DNA of 13,163 nt from Flemingiibacterium sp045579105. Its GTDB lineage: Bacteria; Bacillota; Clostridia; Oscillospirales; CAG-272. The stretch spans positions 1-13,163 of the forward strand of contig JAZNLM010000026.1 in assembly GCA_045579105.1 (NCBI GenBank), given 5' to 3'. A program made the translations under genes and the position numbers. Shown here one piece after another: positions 1-6,582 of the stretch. The notes beneath the pieces are model-generated. The model saw only the letters and a list, made by a program, of their open reading frames with translations, had not been told where the DNA came from and searched no databases. Position 1 is the first letter of the stretch, and each line of letters starts with the position of its first letter.

Positions 1-424
1 TGCCGCCGATGTCTGACGGCTCCATGTAGCGTGCGTTGATTCCCTCAAAGGAAGTCACGCGAGGATCTGCCGCAAGCGAAGCATCCAGCTGCGAACGTCC
101 GACATCCACGGCACGCACCGATGCGGCACCGCGCTGCAAAAGACAATCCGTAAAGCCACCCGTCGATGCGCCGATGTCGATGCAGTCAAGTCCCGTCACG
201 TCTATCGAAAACACCTCGAGCCCACGCTCAAGCTTGAGTCCGCCGCGACTGACGTAGCGGAGCGTTTCGCCAACAACGAAAATCTCCGCTTCATCGGAGA
301 TATCTGCTGACGGCTTTGTCACGATTCTACCGTCAATGCTTATATTGCCGTTTTTTATCATCTTCTGCGCCGCCTCACGGCTTTTTGCAAGACCGCGCTC
401 ATGTACGAGTTTATCTACACGCAT
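1..424 (-). CDS. tlyA: TlyA-family rRNA 2'-O-methyltransferase, N-terminal part (cut by window edge)
   Basis: The visible 141 residues begin MRVDKLVHERGLAKSREAAQ, an S4 RNA-binding domain (about 1-60). The catalytic FtsJ-like domain follows, with RGGLKL at 60-65 (K64 is the likely first catalytic lysine), the SAM-binding stretch DIGASTGGFTD at 83-93 and DVGRSQL at 107-113. TlyA enzymes methylate ribose 2'-OH groups of cytidines in 16S and/or 23S rRNA; some members also behave as haemolysins. The family is usually about 270 residues, so roughly half lies beyond position 1. The ATG (424-422) is 3 bp after the stop of the preceding gene and has no clear Shine-Dalgarno sequence, so translation is probably coupled. 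It is the last visible gene of the nusB operon. Identification is confident; the C-terminal half cannot be judged. Confidence 0.93.
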   Translation of the reverse strand, partial: MRVDKLVHERGLAKSREAAQKMIKNGNISIDGRIVTKPSADISDEAEIFVVGETLRYVSRGGLKLERGLEVFSIDVTGLDCIDIGASTGGFTDCLLQRGAASVRAVDVGRSQLDASLAADPRVTSFEGINARYMEPSDIGG

Positions 425-427
425 AGC

Positions 428-880
428 TTAAAATACGGGAATCAGGAGCGGTATCACGATTCCGAGAAGCGCGCCCATTATTACCTGAAGCGGTGTGTGA
501 CCGATAAGCTCCTTGAGATTTTTATCAAGATAGCGTCTGTCGCCGTTTGAAAGTTCCTTCGCCATACGGTTTAAAACCTTTGCCTGTTCGCCTGCCGCAC
601 GGCGTACGCCTGCCGCATCATACATAACGATAAACGCAAGTATAAATGCAAGTGCAAACTGTGCGCTTCCCGTGCCACAGGACTTGGCGGTTGCCACAAC
701 AAGTGCGCATACGGTAGCGGAATGTGAACTAGGCATACCGCCCGAGGACATAATTAGCCTGAAATCAAACTTTCGGTATCTGATTATATAGCGCGTACAC
801 TTAATAAACTGTGCCGAAAACCAACCGGCAAATGCGCATATTAGCAAATAGTTCGTAAAGAAATCTATAATAAAATCCAT
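428..880 (-). CDS. Divergent PAP2 (YuiD-like) membrane phosphatase family protein
   Basis: A 150-residue membrane protein of the divergent PAP2 / acid phosphatase-vanadium haloperoxidase related family (Bacillus subtilis YuiD type). Visible signatures are SGGMPSSHSA (46-55), YDAAGVRRAAGEQA (87-100) and GHTPLQV (127-133), which together carry the Ser-His, Arg and His residues of a phosphatase-type site. Hydrophobic segments lie at about 5-26, 53-66, 72-90 and 130-148. I place the start at 880 rather than the upstream ATG at 925: AGAGGA lies just before it, the protein then begins MDFIIDFF as in relatives, and the longer form would run into ispA. It lies 13 bp after ispA and 3 bp before tlyA. 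Placement beside a prenyl diphosphate synthase suggests, by inference only, dephosphorylation of a prenyl or lipid phosphate. The substrate is unknown for the family. Confidence 0.88.
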   Translation of the reverse strand: MDFIIDFFTNYLLICAFAGWFSAQFIKCTRYIIRYRKFDFRLIMSSGGMPSSHSATVCALVVATAKSCGTGSAQFALAFILAFIVMYDAAGVRRAAGEQAKVLNRMAKELSNGDRRYLDKNLKELIGHTPLQVIMGALLGIVIPLLIPVF

Positions 881-893
881 AAACGTCCTCTGT

Positions 894-1802
894 CTATTTA
901 TTTCTGGCCAATAGATAGTCAGCAAGTTCGCACAGTGACGCTGCGTCCTCGTACAAGCTTATTGCCTTTTTCGCCGATTCTGTGAGTTCTTTCGCGTACG
1001 CTCTTGCCTCATCAATCGACATAACCGTCGCAAACGTGGTCTTGCCGCACTCACCGTCACTTCCGATAGGCTTGCCAAGGGTAGCTTGGTCACCAACAAC
1101 GTCGAGTATATCATCGACAACCTGAAAGGCTCTTCCAATATAGAGCGCATACTGTTCTGCCGCTTCGCAAAGCCCGTCGGAAGCACCGCCCGCAAGACAG
1201 CCAAGCAGCGCCGCACAGCGAATAAGTTCACCCGTTTTAAGCGACTGCAGAAGCTCAAGCGTTTGCATATTGAACTTTTCTTTCTCGCCGATAAGGTCGA
1301 GCGCCTGACCGCCTATCATACCGTCAGCACCAGCGCACTCCGAAAGAAGTGCAACTGCTTTCGCATTTGTAGCGCCGTCAAGAAGCATATTTGTCGCCGC
1401 AACGCCGAATGCACGTGTGAGCAAAGCATCGCCTGCTAAAAGCGCGTTTGCCTCGCCGTATTTTTTATGGCTCGTCGGCTTTCCTCGGCGAAGGTCATCG
1501 TTATCCATACACGGAAGGTCATCGTGTATAAGCGAGTAGGTGTGTATCATTTCGAGTGCACAGCCATACGGAAGTGCCGCTTCAAAAGTGCGTGCCCCGT
1601 CACGTCCGCTCTCTCTTGCCGCGAGAAGCGCAAACTGTAATACAAGAAAAGGGCGAAGGCGTTTGCCGCCGCCAAGCAAGCTGTAGCGCATAGCATCTTG
1701 TATGATACCGTAGCGCTCGCCGCTCTTTGGAACGTACGCTTCAAGCTCGGCTTCAACAGCCGCCGCACCTACTTCGAGTAAAGTTTTTATATCTTCTTTC
1801 AT
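894..1802 (-). CDS. ispA: Polyprenyl (farnesyl/geranylgeranyl) diphosphate synthase
   Basis: A 302-residue trans-prenyltransferase that condenses DMAPP or a longer allylic diphosphate with IPP to give FPP or GGPP, precursors of undecaprenyl carrier lipid and quinones. Visible are GGKRLRP (45-51), the first aspartate-rich motif DDLPCMDND (94-102, the DDxxxxD form of bacterial FPP synthases), a conserved RRGKPT (105-110), GGQALDL (164-170) and the second motif DDILD (230-234). Length fits the family. The ATG overlaps the xseB stop by 4 bp (ATGA), and AGGAAG, coded within the end of xseB, lies 7 bp upstream, so expression is coupled. Chain length is not certain from sequence, so farnesyl diphosphate is the default assignment. 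Usual Firmicutes neighbours (xseA, xseB, tlyA) are present, but dxs is not. Confidence 0.94.
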   Translation of the reverse strand: MKEDIKTLLEVGAAAVEAELEAYVPKSGERYGIIQDAMRYSLLGGGKRLRPFLVLQFALLAARESGRDGARTFEAALPYGCALEMIHTYSLIHDDLPCMDNDDLRRGKPTSHKKYGEANALLAGDALLTRAFGVAATNMLLDGATNAKAVALLSECAGADGMIGGQALDLIGEKEKFNMQTLELLQSLKTGELIRCAALLGCLAGGASDGLCEAAEQYALYIGRAFQVVDDILDVVGDQATLGKPIGSDGECGKTTFATVMSIDEARAYAKELTESAKKAISLYEDAASLCELADYLLARNK

Positions 1803-2026
1803 TTCTGTTCTTCCTGCGAATTAAAATCTTCTTCCTTGCCGCCAATAAGAATTTTCACTCTCTGCTCCGCACCGTCAAGCTTGCCCGAGCAAAGCTTCAC
1901 AAGCCTTACGCCTTCCTCAAACAGCGAAAGGGACTCATCCAGAGGTGCCGAACCGCCGTCAAGCGCGCGTACTATTTCTTCAAGGCGTGCAAGCGCCGCC
2001 TCAAACGTAAGCTCTTTATTTTCCAT
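1799..2026 (-). CDS. xseB: Exodeoxyribonuclease VII small subunit
   Basis: A 75-residue acidic helical protein, MENKELTFEAALARLEEIV..., of the XseB family. LTFEAALARLEEIVRAL (6-22) and the LDESLSLFEEGVRLVKLC region (29-46) are the family hallmarks. Several copies of XseB bind one XseA to form exonuclease VII, which degrades single-stranded DNA in both directions to oligonucleotides. I choose the ATG at 2026 rather than an in-frame one at 2047 because GGAGGA (2040-2035) sits 8 bp upstream and the family normally starts there. The gene overlaps the end of xseA by 11 bp and its stop overlaps the ispA start (ATGA), so it is translated in a coupled chain. Confidence 0.93.
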   Translation of the reverse strand: MENKELTFEAALARLEEIVRALDGGSAPLDESLSLFEEGVRLVKLCSGKLDGAEQRVKILIGGKEEDFNSQEEQK

Positions 2027-3293
2027 CGTTTTTGTCCTCCGTATCACTAACTATATCCACAACGTCACCGACAACACTGCCGTCAGTAGTGCGGAAAGTA
2101 AATCTGTCACCTTTTTCTATCTGACTCACGCTCTTTATAAGCTTTCCTGACTCGTCATACACTGCAGAATATCCGCGTGCTATGACCGACATCGGATTGA
2201 GCGCTTCAAGTGATGCTGTCAGCGAAGCGAATCTTCCTCGCTTTTCGGCAAGGGCGAGCTTCATATCCTGCTCAAGACGTGTGGACATTGATAAAAGCAC
2301 CATTCGCTTGTCGTCGATGAAATTCTGTGGTGAGGTCAGCGCACGACTTTTTGCAAGCTGCGAAAGCTGTGTGCGTCTGACATCAAGCGTTTTCGTGAGT
2401 GCTAATTGCATATGACCAACGATATTGTTTATCTTGCGCTTCAACTCCCCCGAATCAGGAACGGCTATCTCCGCTGCCGCAGACGGAGTTGGCGCGCGCA
2501 TATCAGCCGCAAAATCACATATCGTAAAGTCGGTTTCGTGTCCCACCGCGGATATAACCGGAATGACACTGTCCGCGACGGTACGTGCGAGTGCTTCGTC
2601 GTTAAACGCCCACAGGTCCTCAATCGAACCGCCGCCGCGTCCTATGATGATAACATCAACGCTTTTGGCGGCGTTAAAGTGGTTTACACCGGCGATAAGC
2701 TGTGTCGGGGCATCCGGCCCCTGCACTAGTGAGGGAAACAGTACTATCTTCGCAAGCGGGAAACGCCTTTTTGTGACATTTATCATATCGCGTACTGCCG
2801 CGCCCGTAGGTGAAGTTATAATTCCGATACGCGTAGGAATTTTGGGAAGGGGCTTTTTTCTCATCGGTGAGAAGAGCCCTTCCGTCTCAAGCTTACGCCT
2901 CAGTTGCTCATAAGCGATGTATAGGCTTCCGATGCCGTCCGGCTCCATCTGTTCGACGTATATCTGATACTGCCCGTCGCGCACGAACGCGCTAACACGT
3001 CCGCGAACGATAACCTTCATCCCGTTTTCGGGTAGGAATTTGAGCTTTGACACCGCGCTTTTAAACATCACCGCACGAATTAAGCTGTCAGGGTCTTTAA
3101 GCGTGAAATAAAAGTGTCCAGTTCTGTGGTTGGTGAAATTGGAAATTTCGCCTTTTATATAAACGTCCGCAAGAATACTGTTCCCGTCGATTATCTGCTT
3201 AATGTAGGCGTTAAGCTGTGCTACTGTGAGAACGGCGCGATTGTCTGCGCGCTGAACATCAGCCACATTTTTTATTTCGTCCAAAACGCCCAT
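2016..3293 (-). CDS. xseA: Exodeoxyribonuclease VII large subunit
   Basis: A 425-residue catalytic subunit of exonuclease VII, acting with XseB in processing single-stranded DNA during repair. The N-terminal OB-fold (about 21-115) starts VLTVAQLNAYIK and contains ADVYIKGEISNF and GHFYFTLKD. The catalytic domain follows, with RIGIITSPTGAAVRD (155-169), IIGRGGGSIEDLWAFND (216-232) and SAVGHETDFTICD (248-260). A helical region and a short C-terminal tail (ARGYSAVYD...) complete a near-full-length family member. The ATG at 3293 has AGGAAGG almost directly against it, which is close spacing, so initiation a few codons downstream is possible. The first 22 bp overlap the upstream TsaD-like gene, and the end overlaps xseB. 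Confidence 0.96.
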   Translation of the reverse strand: MGVLDEIKNVADVQRADNRAVLTVAQLNAYIKQIIDGNSILADVYIKGEISNFTNHRTGHFYFTLKDPDSLIRAVMFKSAVSKLKFLPENGMKVIVRGRVSAFVRDGQYQIYVEQMEPDGIGSLYIAYEQLRRKLETEGLFSPMRKKPLPKIPTRIGIITSPTGAAVRDMINVTKRRFPLAKIVLFPSLVQGPDAPTQLIAGVNHFNAAKSVDVIIIGRGGGSIEDLWAFNDEALARTVADSVIPVISAVGHETDFTICDFAADMRAPTPSAAAEIAVPDSGELKRKINNIVGHMQLALTKTLDVRRTQLSQLAKSRALTSPQNFIDDKRMVLLSMSTRLEQDMKLALAEKRGRFASLTASLEALNPMSVIARGYSAVYDESGKLIKSVSQIEKGDRFTFRTTDGSVVGDVVDIVSDTEDKNDGK

Positions 3294-4234
3294 CCTTCCT
3301 GTTTTGCCGCAGTAAGTAATGCACAGCCCGCGGCGTTATCGCTCGAAAACTTCGGCTGGGAAAATCTCGCGTCGAAGCCTTCTTTTGCTATCATTTGCTT
3401 GATTATCGAATTGCTCATTACTCCGCCGGCAAAAAGCACAGGCAAATTTTTGCCATTAAGGGCACCGTGGGCAAGTGCAATAAGCGTGCGCCCTATAAAG
3501 TCGAGCACATACGCGGCGATGTATTCGTGCGTTTCTCCGTCGGAGAGCATTTTCGCCGCTTTATTTTCAACTCCGGAGAGATTACATTCACTGCCGACGA
3601 CGGAAATCTTTGCTTTCGGGAGCTTTTTTGTATTGGCAAGTGCCAACTCTTCAAGCTTCGGCCCACACGGGAAGCCGAGTCCCAAAGTAACGCCCACACG
3701 GTCAATGCACTGTCCTGCATTTAAGTCAAGTGTTCCGCCAAGCTTTTCAATTTCAAAGCCCACACCCCTTGGCTTTACGAGAAGCATCTCCGTCGTGCCG
3801 CCCGACACGTGAAAAGCGATGAATTCACGTGTGAGCAAATCGGGAGAACTGCTAGACCATATCGCCGCCATAACGTGTCCTGCCTGATGTGAAAAGGTGT
3901 TAAGCGGAACTTTTGCGGCATTTGCAAGAGTTGATGCCGCCGCAATGCCCGACAAGAAGCAGGGCATATACGAGCCGTCTTCATCTCTCGGTGTCGCCGA
4001 CACGCCTACCGCGCAAAGCGCTGACGGTTCAATGTCCGCAAGTGCTTCTGCCGTAACATCCGGCAGATTTTTTATGTGCGCGAACACCGCATCACTTTGG
4101 CGAAGCCCACGCTCGCCCGCGGAAACCTCGAGCAGACGCTTCACATTCGAGTGAAACTTACACTGTGAGGCATCAAAAAGTGCGCATGAGGTTGTGTAGT
4201 TTGAGGTATCGATGCCGATGTAAAAGCGTTTCAT
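3272..4234 (-). CDS. TsaD/Kae1-like (Gcp-fold) paralogue of unknown function
   Basis: A 320-residue ASKHA-fold protein related to TsaD (Kae1/Qri7/YgjD), the tRNA N6-threonylcarbamoyladenosine enzyme. It starts with the phosphate-loop strand IGIDTSNYTTSCALFD (7-22), has the metal pair HQAGH (116-120), the HVSGGTTEM loop (142-150), GGVMSN (270-275) and SSDNAAGCA (297-305, D299 as third metal ligand). True TsaD normally reads HxEGH; here the third position is Ala. It is also shorter and clearly divergent. Clostridia often carry such a Kae1-like paralogue beside xseA in addition to a real tsaD, so I do not name it tsaD. Its start shares one base with the nusB stop (TAATG) with no separate ribosome binding site, so it depends on nusB translation. 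Function unknown; a nucleotide- and metal-binding role is inferred. Confidence 0.85.
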   Translation of the reverse strand: MKRFYIGIDTSNYTTSCALFDASQCKFHSNVKRLLEVSAGERGLRQSDAVFAHIKNLPDVTAEALADIEPSALCAVGVSATPRDEDGSYMPCFLSGIAAASTLANAAKVPLNTFSHQAGHVMAAIWSSSSPDLLTREFIAFHVSGGTTEMLLVKPRGVGFEIEKLGGTLDLNAGQCIDRVGVTLGLGFPCGPKLEELALANTKKLPKAKISVVGSECNLSGVENKAAKMLSDGETHEYIAAYVLDFIGRTLIALAHGALNGKNLPVLFAGGVMSNSIIKQMIAKEGFDARFSQPKFSSDNAAGCALLTAAKQEGWAFWTK

Positions 4235-4686
4235 TATTCAGCATCGCACTCACGGTCGGGGAGCTGATGCGCGATGGTGTTAAGTACGCCGTTGACGTAT
4301 GCGGGAGCATTGTCCTCGCAGTACTTCTTAGCAAGCTCAACTGCCTCATTTAGCGCAACGCGCTTTGGAACGTCGTCAACGTTCATCATTTCGTAAACGG
4401 CAAGACGCATTATCGAAAGCGTCGCCTTAGTAAGACGGCTGATTGTCCAGCCCTCGGCGTTTGCAGATATCTTTTCGTCAATATCCGACTGTCCGTCCGC
4501 AATTCTGAAAAACGCGTCCTTTACGTAGTCAATCTGGTCACCGAAAGCTATCTCTGCGTTTTCAATTTCCTTAGCGTAAAACTCGTCCGCAGCTTCTTCT
4601 GTGTTGAAGCATCTTGCGAAGAGCAGCGCGAATACGTATTCGCGAGCCTCGCGGCGTGATACGCGGGATGTGTTTTTTTCGTCCAT
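4234..4686 (-). CDS. nusB: Transcription antitermination factor NusB
   Basis: A 150-residue all-helical RNA-binding protein. NusB with NusE (ribosomal protein S10) binds boxA in rRNA leaders and supports antitermination. Visible features are the basic N-terminus RVSRREAREYVFALLFA (8-24), the middle helix pair, and the C-terminal RLTKATLSIMRLAVYEM (84-100) plus VALNEAVELAKKYCED and VNGVLNTIA (110-139), all typical. The start at 4686 is chosen over in-frame ATGs at 4698 and 4722 because GGAGA lies 5 bp upstream of it and the family begins close to this point. It is the first gene of the operon and is preceded by a good promoter (4907-4935) and a structured leader of about 210 nt. Confidence 0.94.
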   Translation of the reverse strand: MDEKNTSRVSRREAREYVFALLFARCFNTEEAADEFYAKEIENAEIAFGDQIDYVKDAFFRIADGQSDIDEKISANAEGWTISRLTKATLSIMRLAVYEMMNVDDVPKRVALNEAVELAKKYCEDNAPAYVNGVLNTIAHQLPDRECDAE

Positions 4687-4701
4687 GTTAATCTCCATTC
4701 C

Positions 4702-4718
4702 GCCGCCATAACGGCGGC
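4702..4718 (-). promoter_or_regulatory. GC-rich hairpin just upstream of the nusB ribosome binding site
   Basis: The arms GCCGCC and GGCGGC are perfectly complementary around a 5-nt loop (GUUAU in the nusB transcript). The hairpin ends about 5 nt before the GGAGA that precedes the nusB ATG. It has no U-tract, so it is not a terminator. It could limit or set ribosome access to nusB or stabilise the mRNA. The pairing is seen directly; the role is inferred. Confidence 0.45.
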
Positions 4719-4733
4719 ACAAAAATATTTAAT

Positions 4734-4797
4734 GAAATTCAAGTGTGCTTGCTTAGCAAGCAAAAATGGCGCGGAACCCATTTTTAATTTGAATTTC
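4734..4797 (-). other. Predicted three-way-junction element in the nusB leader (structured RNA or small mobile-repeat remnant)
   Basis: Three nested inverted repeats fit together almost without gaps. The outer arms GAAATTCAA (4734-4742) and TTGAATTTC (4789-4797) are perfect 9-mers, extendable by a GU and a UA pair. Inside them, GCTTGC-TTA-GCAAGC (4747-4761) is directly followed by AAAAATGG-(8 nt)-CCATTTTT (4762-4785). Only about 3 nt are left unpaired at the junction. The element lies inside the predicted nusB 5' leader, about 50-110 nt before the start codon. It could also fold if read from the plus strand. I recognise no named riboswitch class. A MITE-like or REP-like repeat is the main alternative; I see no target-site duplication. 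Confidence 0.5.
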
Positions 4798-4800
4798 GGC

Positions 4801-4844
4801 GCGTGAACAGGTATCGTTCGGTTACACTACATAAAACTTCACGC
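4801..4844 (-). repeat. Inverted repeat in the nusB leader
   Basis: GCGTGAA (4801-4807) and TTCACGC (4838-4844) are perfect 7-bp inverted arms separated by 30 bp, immediately beyond the three-way-junction element. They would form a further stem in the nusB leader RNA. Seven base pairs over this distance could be chance, so it is listed only as added evidence that the leader is structured. Confidence 0.3.
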
Positions 4845-4906
4845 TAGTCCTCACTTTGCTGTATGTAAATAATTGTATATGCAAAATTATGATTATATAT
4901 ATTATT

Positions 4907-4935
4907 ATTATACATTTATTCACTTGAAAAGTCAA
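4907..4935 (-). promoter_or_regulatory. Housekeeping promoter of the nusB operon
   Basis: On the minus strand, TTGACT (4935-4930) and a perfect TATAAT (4912-4907) are separated by exactly 17 bp. This fits a sigma-A promoter closely. Expected transcription start is near 4900, giving a leader of about 210 nt before nusB. It is the only convincing promoter I see for the seven-gene minus-strand operon. Confidence 0.8.
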
Positions 4936-5038
4936 CAGTATACGCAAAATAATGCACGCTGCATGCAATATTTTTCAAATTACGATTTACCACGTTCCAA
5001 AGAAAATGTTACAGAATTATAAACATTCTATTTTACGG
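4936..5038. other. AT-rich divergent intergenic region, no gene seen
   Basis: With the flanking promoters this completes the 415-bp gene-free stretch from 4687 to 5101. No ORF with a ribosome binding site and no tRNA-like fold was found. It contains an 8-bp palindrome TGCATGCA (4960-4967). It also contains the inverted pair AATGTT (5005-5010) and AACATT (5022-5027), which ends 11 bp before the -35 of the plus-strand promoter and is a possible activator or repressor site. Confidence 0.4.
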
Positions 5039-5067
5039 TTGAAAAACTTATAAAAAAGTGGTATTAT
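5039..5067 (+). promoter_or_regulatory. Promoter of the envelope operon (5102-7086)
   Basis: TTGAAA (5039-5044) and TATTAT (5062-5067) are separated by 17 bp, a close fit to a sigma-A promoter. The expected start is near 5074, leaving a leader of under 30 nt. GGAAG (5091-5095) then sits 6 bp before the ATG at 5102. Confidence 0.7.
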
Positions 5068-5101
5068 GTAATCATTAAAGTTCTGAAAAAGGAAGAAACC
5101 A

Positions 5102-5563
5102 ATGAATGCTTTGAAATTCATAAAAAAGACCGTGATGGACGCCTGCGTTTACTTCACAGCTGCGGAGTTCTCACTGATTATTTTTGTCACGCTTGTGCAA
5201 AAATTTGCGGCAGAGGACGGCGGCACCGCGGTAATGTTTTTAAATCTCGGCGCTACGGTTCTCATATTTTTAGCTTGCTTTTGCCTTGCAGCGTTGAATT
5301 TTATATGGCGTCTTAAATGTTCAACTGTCGTCCGTGTGCTCATCCACTACATCGGTATGCTCGCGGTATTTTCGCTTGTTTTCATAGTAATCCCCCATGC
5401 GTGGGATAATACAATACGTGTAGTCGTTATTATCGTCGCGTACACGCTTGTTTATCTCATAGTTGGGCTTATCGCTATGGTAATAAACAGCATAAGAAAA
5501 AAACGTGCGTCGGATAATCTCGAATACAAGTCGCAGTTTGGCGAAATCACCGGCAGAAAGTGA
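5102..5563 (+). CDS. Small four-helix integral membrane protein, DUF3021-like
   Basis: A 153-residue protein with four hydrophobic segments (about 16-35, 43-68, 80-98 and 104-128) and a basic cytoplasmic C-terminus, SIRKKRASDNLEYK. The third helix begins VVRVLIHYIGMLAVF. A helix with a histidine near this point, and the overall size, recall the DUF3021 family, but I have no motif that settles it. No enzymatic residues are evident and the function is unknown. It has its own promoter and GGAAG ribosome binding site. The SGNH hydrolase gene begins 9 bp after its stop, so both are probably co-transcribed, suggesting a role at the membrane in the same envelope process. Confidence 0.75.
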   Translation: MNALKFIKKTVMDACVYFTAAEFSLIIFVTLVQKFAAEDGGTAVMFLNLGATVLIFLACFCLAALNFIWRLKCSTVVRVLIHYIGMLAVFSLVFIVIPHAWDNTIRVVVIIVAYTLVYLIVGLIAMVINSIRKKRASDNLEYKSQFGEITGRK

Positions 5564-5572
5564 GTTTAAAAA

Positions 5573-6556
5573 ATGAATAACGAAAAAACAGACGGACTTA
5601 TATACAAAGCGGTAGCATTCGGGATATTCGTAATCCTCGGCGCACTTATCGTGCTCGTTTCAATAGCGACCGTGCGAAGCGGCAACGACGTCACCGAGCC
5701 GACAGATACCCCCGAAATCGGTGTATCGGACACATCTGACAGCACAGCCGATACATCTGATACAACGCCGCCCGTGACAGACGTTACCACCCCTGCTGAC
5801 ACCACCGAAAAAACGCCCGACGCAACCACGCCGGCACCCGATACCACCAAGCCTATCCCGAGTGTTTCTGTTGACCCGCCGTCTTCAAACGCCACCGCTG
5901 ATTGGACAGCATTTCTGGCAAAATATCCCGGTACGGTGCTCGGACAAACCGTCGATGCCGGTCAGGAATATATAGACAAAATAGTCTTCCTCGGCGACTC
6001 CACCACCTACGGACTTCGGGCATACAAAATGCTTTCTGGGGGACGTGATACTCTTCAGGTGTGGACACCGAGAAGTGGCACACTCGCGCTTTACAACACA
6101 TCGTTTGCAACGATTGTATATCCCGAAACCGACGAGGAAATAACCATAGTCGAAGCAGTCAGCCGCAAGAAGCCCGAGTATCTCGTAATCACGCTCGGCG
6201 TTAACGGCGTTTCGACTATGAAGGAAGCGCACTTCAAGTCAGAATATAAAGGTATGCTCGAGCGAATTATCGCGGCAAGTCCCAACACCAAGATAATCTG
6301 TCAATCCATGTTCCCCGTCGCAAGAAGCTACGACATGCTAGGTTCTATCAACAACGAAAAGATACGCAATGCAAACAAGTGGATAGTCGAGGTTGCAGCC
6401 GAGGTCGGTGTCAAGTTTATAGATGCCTATTCTGTGCTTTGCGACGAGGAAGGATGGCTTCCCGAAAGCTACCACAACGGCGATGGAATACATCTCCACA
6501 CCGTATCCTTTAACATCGAGCTTAACAATCTTCGCACACATGCATACGTAGATTAA
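5573..6556 (+). CDS. Membrane-anchored extracellular SGNH/GDSL hydrolase
   Basis: A 327-residue protein with a short cytoplasmic N-terminus and one membrane helix (about 12-33). A low-complexity Thr/Asp/Pro/Ser linker follows (about 38-105), then an SGNH esterase domain (about 133-325). Catalytic blocks are visible: FLGDSTTYG (139-147, nucleophile S143), ITLGVNG (206-212, oxyanion-hole N211) and DGIHL (304-308, D304 and H307). The linker should hold the domain away from the membrane in the cell wall. Family members remove or transfer acyl groups on polysaccharides, peptidoglycan or lipids; the substrate here cannot be told from sequence. The Shine-Dalgarno is weak (GTGAG), consistent with coupling to the gene 9 bp upstream. 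A DUF4358 lipoprotein gene follows. In Clostridia such pairs are often accompanied by an MBOAT O-acyltransferase, but none is visible here. Confidence 0.88.
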   Translation: MNNEKTDGLIYKAVAFGIFVILGALIVLVSIATVRSGNDVTEPTDTPEIGVSDTSDSTADTSDTTPPVTDVTTPADTTEKTPDATTPAPDTTKPIPSVSVDPPSSNATADWTAFLAKYPGTVLGQTVDAGQEYIDKIVFLGDSTTYGLRAYKMLSGGRDTLQVWTPRSGTLALYNTSFATIVYPETDEEITIVEAVSRKKPEYLVITLGVNGVSTMKEAHFKSEYKGMLERIIAASPNTKIICQSMFPVARSYDMLGSINNEKIRNANKWIVEVAAEVGVKFIDAYSVLCDEEGWLPESYHNGDGIHLHTVSFNIELNNLRTHAYVD

Positions 6557-6582
6557 ACCATTTTTGAAAGGAAAAGAAAATC

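Noticed and set aside
1086..1439. Plus-strand open frame of 117 codons across ispA
   Set aside because: It is antisense to ispA, which carries both aspartate-rich motifs, and it lacks a ribosome binding site or recognisable protein features.
3272..4234. Calling the Gcp-like gene tsaD
   Set aside because: The HxEGH motif is HQAGH and the sequence is divergent; Clostridia commonly have this as an additional paralogue.
4762..4790. Intrinsic terminator at AAAAATGG...CCATTTTT
   Set aside because: The paired core next to the T-run has only a few GC pairs, and there is no upstream plus-strand gene to terminate. The pairing fits better as one arm of the three-way junction.
5684..5890. Thr/Asp/Pro codon-rich stretch of the SGNH gene as a tandem repeat or phase-variable tract
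   Set aside because: The residues recur, but codons and unit lengths vary and there is no exact DNA repeat, so it is an ordinary low-complexity linker.
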